Source of the DNA: Lachnospiraceae bacterium
GTDB taxonomy: Bacteria; Bacillota; Clostridia; Lachnospirales; Lachnospiraceae
Length of the DNA: 47,800 nucleotides
NCBI GenBank assembly: GCA_017461775.1
Contig: JAFTXD010000096.1
Location: 1 to 47,800 of the forward strand
Direction: 5' to 3'
Shown: one piece after another, positions 1 to 8,597 of the stretch
Layout of the letters: each line of letters opens with the position of its first letter
Position numbering within the stretch: position 1 is the first letter of the stretch
Program-made: the position numbers and the translations under genes
Notes under the pieces: generated by a model
The model's database searches: none
What the model saw: only the letters and a program-made list of their open reading frames with translations
What the model was told of the DNA's origin: nothing

Positions 1-2
1 GG

Positions 3-1358
3 AAAAGCCATGGACTTAGGAGTGAACAGATTTTCAGATACGGCAGAGAAGATAACTGGTGGGGGCCCGCTGGGCAAACTGGTCCTTGTGGACCGGACAC
101 AGAGATATTCTATGATATGGGTAAGCCAAAATGTGGTCCCAATTGTGGTCCATCCTGCCATTGCGGCAAGTATGTTGAGATTTGGAATAATGTCTTTATG
201 CAGTTTAACAAAGAGGCAGATGGTAGTTTTACAGAGCTAAAACAGAAAAATGTGGATACTGGTATGGGCTTGGAGCGTGTACTGACTATTTTCAACGGAA
301 AAACAAATGTGTATGATACCGAATTATTTATACCGGTTATGGAAAAGCTCAAAGGGATTCTGGACAGGGAAGGAAAAGTTCTTACGGAAAGAGATAGGAG
401 AATTATTTGCGAGCACACCAGAACTACCACATTTATTCTTGGCGATCCGATGAAGATTAGTCCGTCTAATACAGAGCAGGGATATATCTTAAGAAGATTG
501 ATTCGAAGAATTATCCGATTGTTTAAGAAAGCTGATATTAATACAAATTATCTGTGTGAGCTGTCAGATGTAATTATTCAGCAATACAAAACAACCTATT
601 CGGAGCTTGGCGAAAACAGAGAGTTTATCTTAGAGCAATTGCAAAAGGAATATACTTTGTTTTCAAAGACCTTGGATGATGGCTTAAAAAAGGCAAACAG
701 ATATCTTGATAATACCCCACAAGGTGGAATTCTTAGCGGTGAGCTTGCATTTAAGTTGTACGATACCTATGGTTTCCCAATTGAGTTTACATCAGAGCTT
801 GCGCAGGAAAGAGGATATCAGGTGGATATGGGTGGATTTCATAAGAAATTTGAGGAGCATCAAAATAAATCCAGACAAGGAGCAGCAGGGAAATTTGCAG
901 GAGGCTTGGCTGACAATAATGAACAGACAGCAAGGCTTCATACGGCAACACATTTATTAAACGGAGCATTAAGGAAGGTTCTTGGTGACGAAGTGTCTCA
1001 AAGAGGTAGCAATATTACTTCCGAGCGTTTGCGTTTTGATTTCTCTTTTGGAAGAAAGGTGACTAAAGAGGAACTTGCACAGGTAGAGGCAATTGTGAAT
1101 GAAGCTATCAAGAAAAATATAGATGTAATTTTAGAAGAAATGACACCAGAGAAAGCATATGAAGAAGGTGCTGTCGGTGTATTCTCCGGTAAGTATGGAG
1201 AGATAGTAAAGGTTTATACAATCCCTGGATATTCCAAAGAAATTTGTGGTGGTCCTCATGCTAAGAATACTGGGGAACTTGTTTCATTTAAGATTTTAAA
1301 AGAGGAAGCTTCTTCTGCAGGAGTTAGGAGAATTAAGGCAGTGATTGATGCGCAGTAA
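3..1358 (+). CDS. alaS: Short-form alanyl-tRNA synthetase, 5' end cut by window edge
   Basis: Alanyl-tRNA synthetase attaches alanine to tRNA-Ala. The frame is open to the left edge, so the true start lies outside; 451 residues are visible. The first residues carry the class II active-site end ([11 protein letters not shown]), then a Cys-rich insert ([14 protein letters not shown]), the [10 protein letters not shown] motif, the HxxxH editing-domain motif (HTATHLL) and the second zinc-ligand pair (CGGPH). The protein stops just after the editing domain, so the C-Ala/DHHA1 region of full-length AlaRS (about 870 residues) is absent. No trace of it follows, only a terminator, so this looks like a natural short paralogue rather than a break. 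Base composition is AT-richer than most of the window, which with the neighbouring broken genes hints at acquisition. Whether it serves general translation or a special role cannot be read here. Confidence 0.9.
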   Translation, partial: KSHGLRSEQIFRYGREDNWWGPAGQTGPCGPDTEIFYDMGKPKCGPNCGPSCHCGKYVEIWNNVFMQFNKEADGSFTELKQKNVDTGMGLERVLTIFNGKTNVYDTELFIPVMEKLKGILDREGKVLTERDRRIICEHTRTTTFILGDPMKISPSNTEQGYILRRLIRRIIRLFKKADINTNYLCELSDVIIQQYKTTYSELGENREFILEQLQKEYTLFSKTLDDGLKKANRYLDNTPQGGILSGELAFKLYDTYGFPIEFTSELAQERGYQVDMGGFHKKFEEHQNKSRQGAAGKFAGGLADNNEQTARLHTATHLLNGALRKVLGDEVSQRGSNITSERLRFDFSFGRKVTKEELAQVEAIVNEAIKKNIDVILEEMTPEKAYEEGAVGVFSGKYGEIVKVYTIPGYSKEICGGPHAKNTGELVSFKILKEEASSAGVRRIKAVIDAQ

Positions 1359-1387
1359 ACATGGGAAGGGGTAATATGTACATTGTG

Positions 1388-1421
1388 AATGCCGCAGAGC
1401 GTATCTGCGGCATTGATTTTT
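1388..1421 (+). terminator. Rho-independent terminator after the AlaRS gene
   Basis: An 11-bp perfect stem (AATGCCGCAGA / TCTGCGGCATT) with a 5-nt loop is followed by GATTTTT. It sits 30 nt past the AlaRS stop codon. Confidence 0.9.
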
Positions 1422-1463
1422 AACCCAATAAGGTATGTTACTGCTATAGAGTTCTAAATATGG

Positions 1464-1529
1464 CAAAAACGGAAAGGTTTTTCGGAAAAGTCGCGTTATT
1501 ATATGAGTGTAGCTACAAAAACGGAAAGG
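1464..1529 (+). repeat. 14-bp direct repeat ahead of the AraC-kinase gene
   Basis: CAAAAACGGAAAGG occurs perfectly at 1464-1477 and at 1516-1529, 52 bp apart. The second copy supplies the ribosome site of the GTG start at 1539. The first has no nearby start codon, so it may be a duplicated leader or a regulatory repeat. Confidence 0.6.
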
Positions 1530-1538
1530 AGTGTAAGC

Positions 1539-2834
1539 GTGTACAGAGAAATTATTCAAGATAGCATTGATTATATTGAAGATAACATCAAGTGTGATAT
1601 TTCAGCTGGAGAGTTGAGTGAGAGAGCCGGATTTTCAGTGTTCCATTACTATAGATTGTTTCAGACCGCTGTCGGATTACCTGTAATGCAATATATATTA
1701 AGGCGAAGATTGCTGAATGCTATCTATGAGATAAAATGTGGAAGCAGAATGATAGATGTGGCGTTGCTGTATGGTTTTGAAACACATGCCGGCTTTTACA
1801 AAGCATTTGCACGTGAATTTGGATGTACACCTGCACAGTACTTGAAACTGCATAGGGTGAAAAAGCCTTATAGAATCAATATTGTTAAGGAGGAACATGT
1901 AATGGTTACACATAAAAAAGCGACAAGCATATTAAAGAAGTGGGGATTGGAGAATGAAACCATTTCTGATATTTACTACGATGGAAGTGGTAATAGGAAT
2001 GAAAATGCTTTCTATATTGGCAAGGACTATGTTTTAAAATTTTCAGCAAATTTGGGTAAACTCAAAAACCATATTACAATTTCAAAGGCATTGGAAAATG
2101 GGGGATTGTTTGCGGCGACACCGGTGAAAACTCTGGAAGGAAAGGAATATATCGCAGAGGGAGAATTATTTTTTTGCTTATCAAAACGCTTGGAAGGTCA
2201 GCAGATAAATATTATCAACTTGTATGAAGATGATATGGTAGGAAATGCTCGTTTCGTAGGCGAAGTGATAGGGCAGCTCAGTAAAGCCTTGGAAAGCGTG
2301 GAAGCTTTGGTTAAAGATGCCAATATTTATGAGAGTGTTACAAGCTGGGCAATTCCACAGCTTAGAGGAAAGATTAATGTTTCGGAAGAAGTTTTTGCGG
2401 ATTATGTAGAAAACTTTGGAGAGATATTGAAAACACTTCCTGTACAGGTGATTCACAGAGACCCCAATCCTGGAAATATCATTGTGGCAGAGGATAAATG
2501 GGGATTTATCGACTTTGAATTGAGCGAGAGGAATATCAGAATTTTCGACCCTTGCTATGCAGCAACTGCTATTCTGTCAGAGAACTTCGAGTTGGAAAAT
2601 GAATCTAAATTAGCGAAGTGGATTCAGATATATAAAAACATTATCTACGGATATGATGATGTGGTAAAACTTACAGCAACAGAGAAAAAAGCAGTGCCGT
2701 ATGTTGTTTTATCCAATCAGTTGATTGCCCTTGCATGGTTTGAAGGGAAGGAGAAGTATCAAGAGATATATGAAACCAACAAAAAGATGACGGAATGGCT
2801 GGTGTCTGTATGGAGTGAGTTGGGTATTGAGTGA
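1539..2834 (+). CDS. AraC-type DNA-binding domain fused to aminoglycoside-phosphotransferase-like kinase
   Basis: Residues 1-105 form an AraC/XylS double helix-turn-helix (YREIIQDSIDYIEDN, then GFETHAGFYKAFAREFGCTP). Residues 122-431 are an APH/choline-kinase-like fold: ATP-contact Lys in YVLKFSA (about 167), catalytic loop HRDPNPGN (306-313), metal motif DFE (325-327). The kinase may modify an aminoglycoside or another small hydroxyl or amino substrate; the substrate is unknown. I chose the GTG at 1539 because AAAGGAG lies 7 nt upstream, whereas the ATG at 1503 has no ribosome site. A second strong ribosome site and ATG lie exactly at the domain junction, so the kinase could also be made alone as 310 residues. 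The two-domain order suggests a regulator acting together with its enzyme. It sits in the AT-richer left segment. Confidence 0.8.
   Translation: MYREIIQDSIDYIEDNIKCDISAGELSERAGFSVFHYYRLFQTAVGLPVMQYILRRRLLNAIYEIKCGSRMIDVALLYGFETHAGFYKAFAREFGCTPAQYLKLHRVKKPYRINIVKEEHVMVTHKKATSILKKWGLENETISDIYYDGSGNRNENAFYIGKDYVLKFSANLGKLKNHITISKALENGGLFAATPVKTLEGKEYIAEGELFFCLSKRLEGQQINIINLYEDDMVGNARFVGEVIGQLSKALESVEALVKDANIYESVTSWAIPQLRGKINVSEEVFADYVENFGEILKTLPVQVIHRDPNPGNIIVAEDKWGFIDFELSERNIRIFDPCYAATAILSENFELENESKLAKWIQIYKNIIYGYDDVVKLTATEKKAVPYVVLSNQLIALAWFEGKEKYQEIYETNKKMTEWLVSVWSELGIE
1887..1904 (+). promoter_or_regulatory. Internal ribosome site and ATG at the domain junction
   Basis: AAGGAGG at 1887-1893 stands 8 nt before an in-frame ATG at 1902. 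The ATG opens precisely where the kinase domain begins, so a separate kinase product is likely. Confidence 0.6.
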
Positions 2835-3166
2835 GATTTGAATGCAAGAACAATCAAAACGGTAATTCAGTACGTACGCCGAGAGAAATTGATTTTTGAT
2901 AGATAATGAGCATATATAAAAAGCGGCAGAAGAATCTATAAGTATGTACTTGACCAATATCGTATGAGAATGTATAATCGAGAAAAAGATTTAGGAGGAT
3001 TTTGCATGTTAAGTGTTATTGTAATGGAGAAAATCGCAAAATAAATATTGCAGGGTGATTTTTAGTTTTGCGCTAGGAGTCTGCCCATTTGTTGACACAT
3101 AGGTTGTCAACGTTTTCGCCTTACAATTGCTTAATATTGTGGTATATATATTTCCATAGATGATAT
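2835..3166. other. Intergenic stretch with only gene remnants
   Basis: No recognisable gene is present. A 12-codon ORF (3006-3044, MLSVIVMEKIAK) has an excellent AGGAGG site 7 nt upstream, and its frame is open back to about 2910, as expected for the tail of a decayed gene or for a leader peptide. A perfect GTTGACA/TGTCAAC inverted repeat with a 7-nt spacer lies at about 3091-3111 and could be an operator. Confidence 0.4.
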
Positions 3167-3195
3167 TAGCATGACTGTATGGTCATGCTATTTTT
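3167..3195 (+). terminator. Rho-independent terminator
   Basis: The 9-bp perfect stem TAGCATGAC / GTCATGCTA with a 6-nt loop is followed at once by TTTTT. No intact gene ends just before it, so it probably belonged to the decayed segment upstream. Confidence 0.85.
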
Positions 3196-3212
3196 ATGTT
3201 ATGGCGACGAGG

Positions 3213-3299
3213 AAAATGTGCATCGTGCTTGCACGGATGCACATTTGACGACCGCTAATCAGAGCGAGATTCGCACAGCGTATTTCGTCTCTGGTTTTT
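3213..3299 (+). ncRNA. Candidate small structured RNA, two hairpins ending in a T-run
   Basis: The first hairpin has an 11-bp stem (AAATGTGCATC / GATGCACATTT) extended by GTGC/GCAC over a TT turn. The second runs from CAGAGCGA (3260) to TCGTCTCTG (3285-3293) and is followed by GTTTTT. No open frame crosses it. The layout is that of a short terminated RNA, but no clear promoter was found and the family is not recognised. Confidence 0.35.
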
Positions 3300-3333
3300 G
3301 GAAGTATATGGGATAATCATATAGAGATTTAAT

Positions 3334-3376
3334 GGCCATAGTATCTTAATGCACTTAGGGTATCTATGGTCTTTTT
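3334..3376 (+). terminator. Hairpin and T-run just upstream of the MutS2-like gene
   Basis: GGCCATAG (3334-3341) pairs with CTATGGTC (3364-3371), followed by TTTTT. It lies about 44 nt before the next start codon, so it could end the upstream RNA or act as an attenuator. Confidence 0.6.
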
Positions 3377-3419
3377 GCGTTAAGGCGATGTTACAGTTTA
3401 GAGTGAAAGGAAAAAGAAA

Positions 3420-4697
3420 ATGAATATTGAGAGACAAATTGAATTTGACAAAGTAAAAGAGATATGGGCTGATTTAGCTATTACGGACCTGGCGAAAGAA
3501 AAAATCAGAGATACACCCCTGTATTTTTCTGAAACGGAATTGAAAAAGCAATTAAGGGATACAACAGAAGCCAGGTTTCTGATTGAAAAAATGGGAACAC
3601 CGCCGTTGCAAAATATTACTGAAATAAAAGAGGTTTTAGTGATAGCTGAAAAGGGGGATTGTTTAACGCCTTATCAATTAGAGCGGGTAGAAAAAGTTTT
3701 GGTTGCAGTAAAACGGCTAAAGGATTATTTAGCAAGGGGGAAAATATATCAGAATTCCTTGGCTTATTACGACGAAAATCTGGATTCCATCTCAGAACTA
3801 CGAGAAGAAATATGCAGCAAAATTAGGAATGGAGCCGTGGATGATTATGCATCAAAGGAATTAGAGCAGATACGAAAGCAAATTGTAAAGTGCGAAGAAC
3901 AGATGAAGCAAAAGGCGGAGCAAATTCTACGTTCCAATATGGAATGCATGGCAGACAATTATTGTACCTTTAGAAATGGACGGATATGTCTTCCTGTGAA
4001 AAAGGATTATAAGTTTAAGATATCCGGCAGTGTTATAGATAAGTCTTCTACCGGCAGCACATTATTTATGGAACCATCAAGTGTTGCGAAATATTATGAA
4101 GAGCTGCAATTGCTCAAAATAAGCGAGGAAAATGAAGTATACAACATTTTGTACACCTTATCCGCTTTTGTTTTGGCATCTGCACCTGTACTAAATGCAG
4201 ATTTGTCGATGATTGAAAAACTGGATTTTATTTTCTCCAAGGGAAAATTAAGCATTGATATGGAAGCGACCGAGCCGACAATTAATACGGAACGAAGGAT
4301 GAGATTAATTGAGGCGCGCCATCCCTTGATGGATAAAACGATAGCAGTGCCATTACAGTTTGAGGTGGGGGAAAAGATACGAGGGATTGTGATAACAGGT
4401 CCGAATACGGGAGGAAAAACCGTAGCAATTAAAACGGTTATGCTAAATTGTATCATGGCGCAGTGTGGATTGCATGTCACATGTAAACAGGCGGATATCT
4501 GTATGAACAGTTCTTATCTGTGTGATATTGGCGATGGGCAGAATTTATCGGAGAATTTGTCTACATTTTCTGCACATATAACCAATGTGTTGGAAGTTTT
4601 AGGTGAAGCAAATAAGGACAGCTTTGTGATTATGGACGAATTAGGCTCCGGTACAGATCCTAACTTCATGAAGGATAAGAAGGAGGGAGCACAATGA
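3420..4697 (+). pseudogene. MutS2-type ATPase, truncated after Walker B
   Basis: The 425-residue frame has the core and ATPase of a MutS2-like protein: a helical lever region with charged coiled-coil segments (about 140-185), Walker A GPNTGGKT (about 327), the ENLSTFSAH switch motif, and Walker B in FVIMDELGSGTDP. Right after that motif the sequence stops matching the family, reads NFMKDKKEGAQ and ends. MutS2 proteins are usually near 790 residues, so the end of the ATPase domain, the dimer interface and any nuclease (Smr) domain are missing. The last codons look like the tail of a different gene, since their TGA overlaps the ATG of another short frame. I read it as a deletion scar. The start has AAAGGA 8 nt upstream. 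It is probably inactive. Confidence 0.8.
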
Positions 4698-4738
4698 GAT
4701 GTGATAGTTATAGAAATTATTTAAGAGTTCTTATATGA
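4694..4738 (+). pseudogene. Stub of a downstream gene at the deletion scar
   Basis: A 14-codon frame (MRCDSYRNYLRVLI) starts at an ATGA overlap with the previous stop and has AGGAGGG 6 nt upstream. Such coupling is normal for operon genes, but the frame ends at once, so it is likely the 5' stub of a lost gene. Nothing recognisable follows up to 4875. Confidence 0.4.
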
Positions 4739-4875
4739 TGAGCGAGCCGAAAGTGATTGATGGGTTTATATCGAATATTTGATATTAAAGAACGAGTTTG
4801 TGTATGGCGCTTTTCATAGAATCCCAAAAGCCTGAATAGAATAGTAAGGTATACTATTTGATTCGGGAGGAAACT

Positions 4876-5832
4876 ATGTCAAAGACAACTAAAAGACTGC
4901 TATTTACCATTGTATTGCTTCTTGGTCTGTGTTTATGGGGAGTGTTTCGATTTTTGCTCAGCCATGGTCACCATTTTAATATTTATATTTTCCCGCCCAG
5001 TCCCCAGAGGTATGTAGCGATAGCGCTGGATTATATGGATAATGGTATCTATGCGGAAGGGGATGCCTGGAAGGCTAAGAAGGTTGCTATCATGAAGCGG
5101 GCAGAAAATCTGGAGAACTACGCAGATACACATGAGTTATTGAATGAGGCACTGGTTATTGCTGGAGGAAAACATTCCGTGTTACTTACTGTAAATGCAC
5201 AGGATGCGCTGATAGCAGAGCAGGAAAATCCCACGGTGAGCCTGGATGCAGATGGAATTTTGTATGTGAAATTGCCTGCATTTGCAGGTACGGAGGGCGC
5301 GCGGGAGTATGCGGATAAGGTTGTAGATTTTGTGGAAGAGAATGAGGAGGAAATAAAGGGTGTCATTATTGACTTACAGGACAATACCGGTGGCAACCTG
5401 GGGCCCATGCTGGCAGCGGTATCCCCTTTTCTTCCGGAGGGGCAGCTTTTATCCTTTCGAATAAAAGAAAAGGACCAGCCGGTCGCCCTTTCTGACGGCT
5501 CCGTAACTGGTGGTGGCAGTAATATGTTGGTGGATGAGGTTGAAATAGACAAAGTTCCGGTGGCAATACTGCAAAATGAGTGGACAGCAAGCTCGGGAGA
5601 AGCCGTGCTGCTTGCATTCCGTGGGCTGGATTATGCGAAAACTTTCGGCAGTTCCACTGCCGGATATTGCAGCTGTAATACGGTTCATTATCTATATGAT
5701 GGTGCTATGATGCAGCTGACTGTAGGAAGTAATGTAGCAAGGACCGGAGAGGAATTCTGCGAAGTGCCTATTTTACCGGAGGTAGAAACGGAAACGCCAT
5801 TAGAGGCGGCAAAGAAGTGGATTTTAGAATGA
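4876..5832 (+). CDS. Membrane-anchored S41 peptidase, nisin-resistance-protein-like
   Basis: 318 residues: a single N-terminal membrane anchor (8-28) and an extracellular S41 protease core without a PDZ domain. Visible motifs are GGKHS (His100), VIIDLQDNTGGN (164-174), the nucleophile motif TASSGE (237-242) and FGSSTAGY. In the lantibiotic-degrading protein NSR (about 320 residues) the active pair is a His near residue 98 and a Ser in TASSAEM, so length, anchor and both motifs fit. That makes cleavage of a lantibiotic-like peptide at the outer membrane face the best guess; another S41 role stays possible. The start ATG has GGGAGG 5 nt upstream, preferred over an upstream TTG. A peptide-resistance-type ABC operon lies about 5 kb downstream. 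Confidence 0.75.
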   Translation: MSKTTKRLLFTIVLLLGLCLWGVFRFLLSHGHHFNIYIFPPSPQRYVAIALDYMDNGIYAEGDAWKAKKVAIMKRAENLENYADTHELLNEALVIAGGKHSVLLTVNAQDALIAEQENPTVSLDADGILYVKLPAFAGTEGAREYADKVVDFVEENEEEIKGVIIDLQDNTGGNLGPMLAAVSPFLPEGQLLSFRIKEKDQPVALSDGSVTGGGSNMLVDEVEIDKVPVAILQNEWTASSGEAVLLAFRGLDYAKTFGSSTAGYCSCNTVHYLYDGAMMQLTVGSNVARTGEEFCEVPILPEVETETPLEAAKKWILE

Positions 5833-5860
5833 ATATAATTCTGAAAAACGGGGCTGTGTG

Positions 5861-5889
5861 TTGAAGAATGACAGATAATTTGATATAAT
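5861..5889 (+). promoter_or_regulatory. Sigma-A-type promoter
   Basis: TTGAAG and TATAAT are separated by exactly 17 nt. It would start transcription near 5896, ahead of the gene at 5939, so that gene need not depend on the S41 promoter. Confidence 0.65.
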
Positions 5890-5938
5890 AAATAAAAAGT
5901 TTCTGCCGAATGTGTGTCGTATGAAAAGGAGAAAGCGT

Positions 5939-6748
5939 ATGGTAAAGAATATATGGGCACAAAAATGCAGTAAAAGGGTGATATTTATTATATTGGGATT
6001 GTTTGCAGTTATTTTTCTTATTCTGGGTACTGTCATAGCGGTGATTGGGCACAAGAATGTAAAGGCAATGAATAGCTGCATCGATGCCGCGTTGGAGGAA
6101 ATAAAGCGGAATTATACGGTAACACCTTGTGATGCAGGTGAGTATAAGGAAATGAAGATTTACGGTGTGCTGAAATTTCATGTGGAGCAGTATGACATAG
6201 AAGAGCTGGGGAATTTGTCCGTGATGCGGGTAAATATGGGTATAATGCAGATGGCTACGGTGGTTATTACACCCCGGGATAGGAATATGCCACTGTTGTC
6301 TGCGGATTATATGTATATATTGGGAAATCGCAAATGTTATTTGGAATTCTATGATGTGGTAAAAGAAAAGGACGAGCAATACTGCACGTTACTAGCAGCG
6401 CTTTCACAGGTACAGGGTAACTATGAGCATTTAGAGAACATTGCCACTTCTCCTGCGTGGTATGAGCCTTTGTTGACCGTAACCGCATATAAGGCGGGTG
6501 ATTCTACAGCGGATCAGGATTTACAGGGAATGTTGGTGGATAGTCTGGAAACCTATCTTACACATTCCAAGAAATGCGAGGTACTGAAGGAAGAGGCAAA
6601 GAAGGAGAAAGCGGCCATAACACTGGAATATACGGATGGTTTGATTGAAAAGGGTGGAATTTCCACCGATGTATTTAAAAATGCATTAGGAGATGCGGAA
6701 ACAAAACGGTTCTTTGATTGCGTATTTTTTGGAACGGCGACAAGGTAA
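5939..6748 (+). CDS. Membrane-anchored protein of unknown function
   Basis: 269 residues. A basic N-terminus and one strong hydrophobic segment (about 15-37) suggest an anchor with the rest outside or at the membrane. The soluble part has a block reading TPRDRNMPLLSADYMYILGN, followed by YLEFYDVV; its Pro-rich turn and repeated strands faintly recall the bilin-reductase/RCC-reductase fold, but I cannot establish this. The C-terminal 60 residues are charged and helical. The ATG at 5939 has AAAAGGAG 7 nt upstream and is preferred over in-frame starts further up. It follows the S41 protease by 106 nt, has its own promoter and ends at a strong bidirectional terminator. Confidence 0.7.
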   Translation: MVKNIWAQKCSKRVIFIILGLFAVIFLILGTVIAVIGHKNVKAMNSCIDAALEEIKRNYTVTPCDAGEYKEMKIYGVLKFHVEQYDIEELGNLSVMRVNMGIMQMATVVITPRDRNMPLLSADYMYILGNRKCYLEFYDVVKEKDEQYCTLLAALSQVQGNYEHLENIATSPAWYEPLLTVTAYKAGDSTADQDLQGMLVDSLETYLTHSKKCEVLKEEAKKEKAAITLEYTDGLIEKGGISTDVFKNALGDAETKRFFDCVFFGTATR

Positions 6749-6841
6749 AAAGGAAGGTATCACGATTTTATGAACCATCTTACATAATTGCTTGAGCATA
6801 TCCGGATGGAGGATTTTAGAATAACATATAAAGTAGCTAGT

Positions 6842-6894
6842 AAGGGGGCTATTGAAAAATGAATGAGGAATCATCATTTTTCAATAGCCCCCTT
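6842..6894. terminator. Bidirectional terminator between convergent genes
   Basis: A perfect 21-bp stem (arms 6842-6862 and 6874-6894) begins with AA and ends with TT. It separates the anchored protein from the convergent chemoreceptor gene. Confidence 0.9.
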
Positions 6895-6906
6895 TATAAG
6901 TAGCAT

Positions 6907-8442
6907 TTAGTTTTCTTTTAATAATAGATTAATTTCATTCACCATCTCATTAATGGCTGCAATGTGCTCTGTCATTTCGGCAATATCCTTCACGTTGCTG
7001 TCCACCATTTCGTTGATAGTGATAAACTGCGTGTTCTCCTGCTGGATGCTTTCCGCAATGTTCTGGTTGATAGAAACGGTATTTAGGATGACAGCAGCCT
7101 GCTTATTGTGGGCTTCGCCCATGGTGCTTACCGCGTCTGCGGAAGAGTCCAGAAGATTGGTCATATCCTGAATTCCCTTAAATACATTGTTAAAGTATTC
7201 GTTTTGTTTCTCCAGCTTCTGTGAATTCTCTTCTACATGTACCGTAATTTCATTTACGTTGTTCTGTACCTTGTTGATAACATCCTTTACCTCTTCCAGA
7301 GAAAGTCTGGTGCTGTTGGCCAGGTTACCTACCTCCTGGGCAACTACGGCAAAGCCCTTGCCTGCTTCACCGGCTCTGGCTGCTTCGATGGAGGCGTTGA
7401 GTGCCAGAAGATTGGTGGAAGAAGAAATATCATTGATAAGGTCAAAGGTTACGCCGATTTCCTTTACGGCATCGGAAAGCTTCTGTGCCACATCATTGGT
7501 GGTGCGCATGGACTGGGTAACCTCACTGTTGATGGTATGTAAATCGCCTAAGAGGCGTTCATTTTCTCTGGATTTATCCAGCAAATCTCGAGAGGTGTTT
7601 TCTACCTTGGTTACATTATCCTCCACCACATTTTTCCACTTGTCCAGTTCACTTAAGTTGGTCATACTTTCTTCCGTACGGGTACTGAGCTGGTTGCTGT
7701 TTTCCAAAAGAAGCTCACTGGTGGCTGACAGCTCCTGCGCAGAGGCGCTTTCACTGTCGGAAATCTGGGAAAGAGAAACTCCGGCAGCATGCAGTCTTTC
7801 GGATAACTGTTGCACAGAGGAAAGGATGCTCATAACATGCTCGTTGTTCTTTTCCAGCTCATCCTTTTTGGCATTGACCAGAAAGTATGAGACAAAGAAG
7901 ACAAATATAAGCAGTCCGGTCAGGGACAATACCAGAGCAACCAGACACATAAGGGTGTCCGCCAGGAATAATTCATCCTTTACCGGCATCAGGTCGCTGC
8001 CACGTAAGAACCAGCCGATGAAGAGGGACACCATACAGGCAAGTCCACTGAAAAGCAGAAGCTTAATGTCCAGAAAGAATGCTATAAGTATCAGGAAGAA
8101 AAATAGAAATCCCCAGAAGGTTCTGGAAGGAAGCATATAAAGAATATAGTTCCACTGGATAATTAATACGATTGCGGAAAAGATTTTACCGACTTTTAAA
8201 CGTCCCGGCTTTAAGTATCCGTTCTCATCAAAGGATGTTCTCACAATCAGGATGGCACCGATAAAGAAGCAAATGTCCATGAGCGCAAAGAGTATCAGGA
8301 CAATCCAAGGGGTGTCAGGATAAAATCCCAGTAACTTTTCCGTGTTAAACATAAGTGTAGCGCACATGCAGGCACAAACTAAGATGATAAGCCCCCACTT
8401 AAAGACGGCTGACAAATACACTTCAACAGCACTTTTTTTCAT
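6907..8442 (-). CDS. Methyl-accepting chemotaxis protein with a six-helix membrane sensor
   Basis: 511 residues. Residues 1-190 hold about six membrane helices with little periplasmic sequence and the motif [12 protein letters not shown] (95-106). No HAMP domain is obvious. Residues 200-511 are a cytoplasmic coiled-coil signalling domain with the conserved hairpin tip [20 protein letters not shown], which contacts CheA/CheW. The same sensor type is found at the N-terminus of the divergent histidine kinase, so both probably read the same membrane-borne cue. The Met at 8442 is preferred because AAAGGAG precedes it at the right distance; an upstream Met would add 15 charged residues without a ribosome site. 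Confidence 0.9.
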   Translation of the reverse strand: MKKSAVEVYLSAVFKWGLIILVCACMCATLMFNTEKLLGFYPDTPWIVLILFALMDICFFIGAILIVRTSFDENGYLKPGRLKVGKIFSAIVLIIQWNYILYMLPSRTFWGFLFFFLILIAFFLDIKLLLFSGLACMVSLFIGWFLRGSDLMPVKDELFLADTLMCLVALVLSLTGLLIFVFFVSYFLVNAKKDELEKNNEHVMSILSSVQQLSERLHAAGVSLSQISDSESASAQELSATSELLLENSNQLSTRTEESMTNLSELDKWKNVVEDNVTKVENTSRDLLDKSRENERLLGDLHTINSEVTQSMRTTNDVAQKLSDAVKEIGVTFDLINDISSSTNLLALNASIEAARAGEAGKGFAVVAQEVGNLANSTRLSLEEVKDVINKVQNNVNEITVHVEENSQKLEKQNEYFNNVFKGIQDMTNLLDSSADAVSTMGEAHNKQAAVILNTVSINQNIAESIQQENTQFITINEMVDSNVKDIAEMTEHIAAINEMVNEINLLLKEN

Positions 8443-8511
8443 AAAACTTCTCTCCTTTTCAGACTTCTTTTCCCTATTATAAAACATAATGGAAAAGAAA
8501 AGCTGAAAAAT

Positions 8512-8550
8512 CCATTATCTGGTCAATAAAACCCATTATTCGGTCGTTGA
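8512..8550 (+). promoter_or_regulatory. Two direct repeats in the divergent promoter region, candidate LytTR operator
   Basis: CCATTAT..GGTC occurs at 8512-8524 and 8533-8545, exactly 21 bp apart (two helical turns), just upstream of the kinase -35 box. LytTR-type regulators, one of which is encoded by the second gene downstream, bind pairs of direct repeats with this periodicity. Confidence 0.5.
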
Positions 8551-8557
8551 TTTTCAT

Positions 8558-8585
8558 TTGCAAAAAGGTAAAATAAGAGTAATAC
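8558..8585 (+). promoter_or_regulatory. Probable promoter of the kinase/LytTR operon
   Basis: TTGCAA and TAATAC are separated by 16 nt, immediately downstream of the 21-bp direct repeats. Confidence 0.45.
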
Positions 8586-8597
8586 ACTGGATGTTTT

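Noticed and set aside
1503-1538. ATG at 1503 as start of the AraC-kinase gene
   Set aside because: No ribosome site before it, whereas the GTG at 1539 has AAAGGAG at good distance and matches the usual family start.
3006-3044. Functional 12-residue leader peptide
   Set aside because: It has a good ribosome site, but no attenuated gene follows directly and its frame is open upstream, so a decayed gene tail is as likely.
5768-6379. 203-codon frame on the minus strand over the unknown anchored protein
   Set aside because: It crosses a promoter and two plus-strand genes with proper ribosome sites; composition (His, Ile, Tyr rich) is typical of antisense reading.
7187-8140. Long open frame opposite the chemoreceptor gene
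   Set aside because: It is a shadow of a strongly supported chemoreceptor; its translation is Ser-rich and featureless and lacks a ribosome site.
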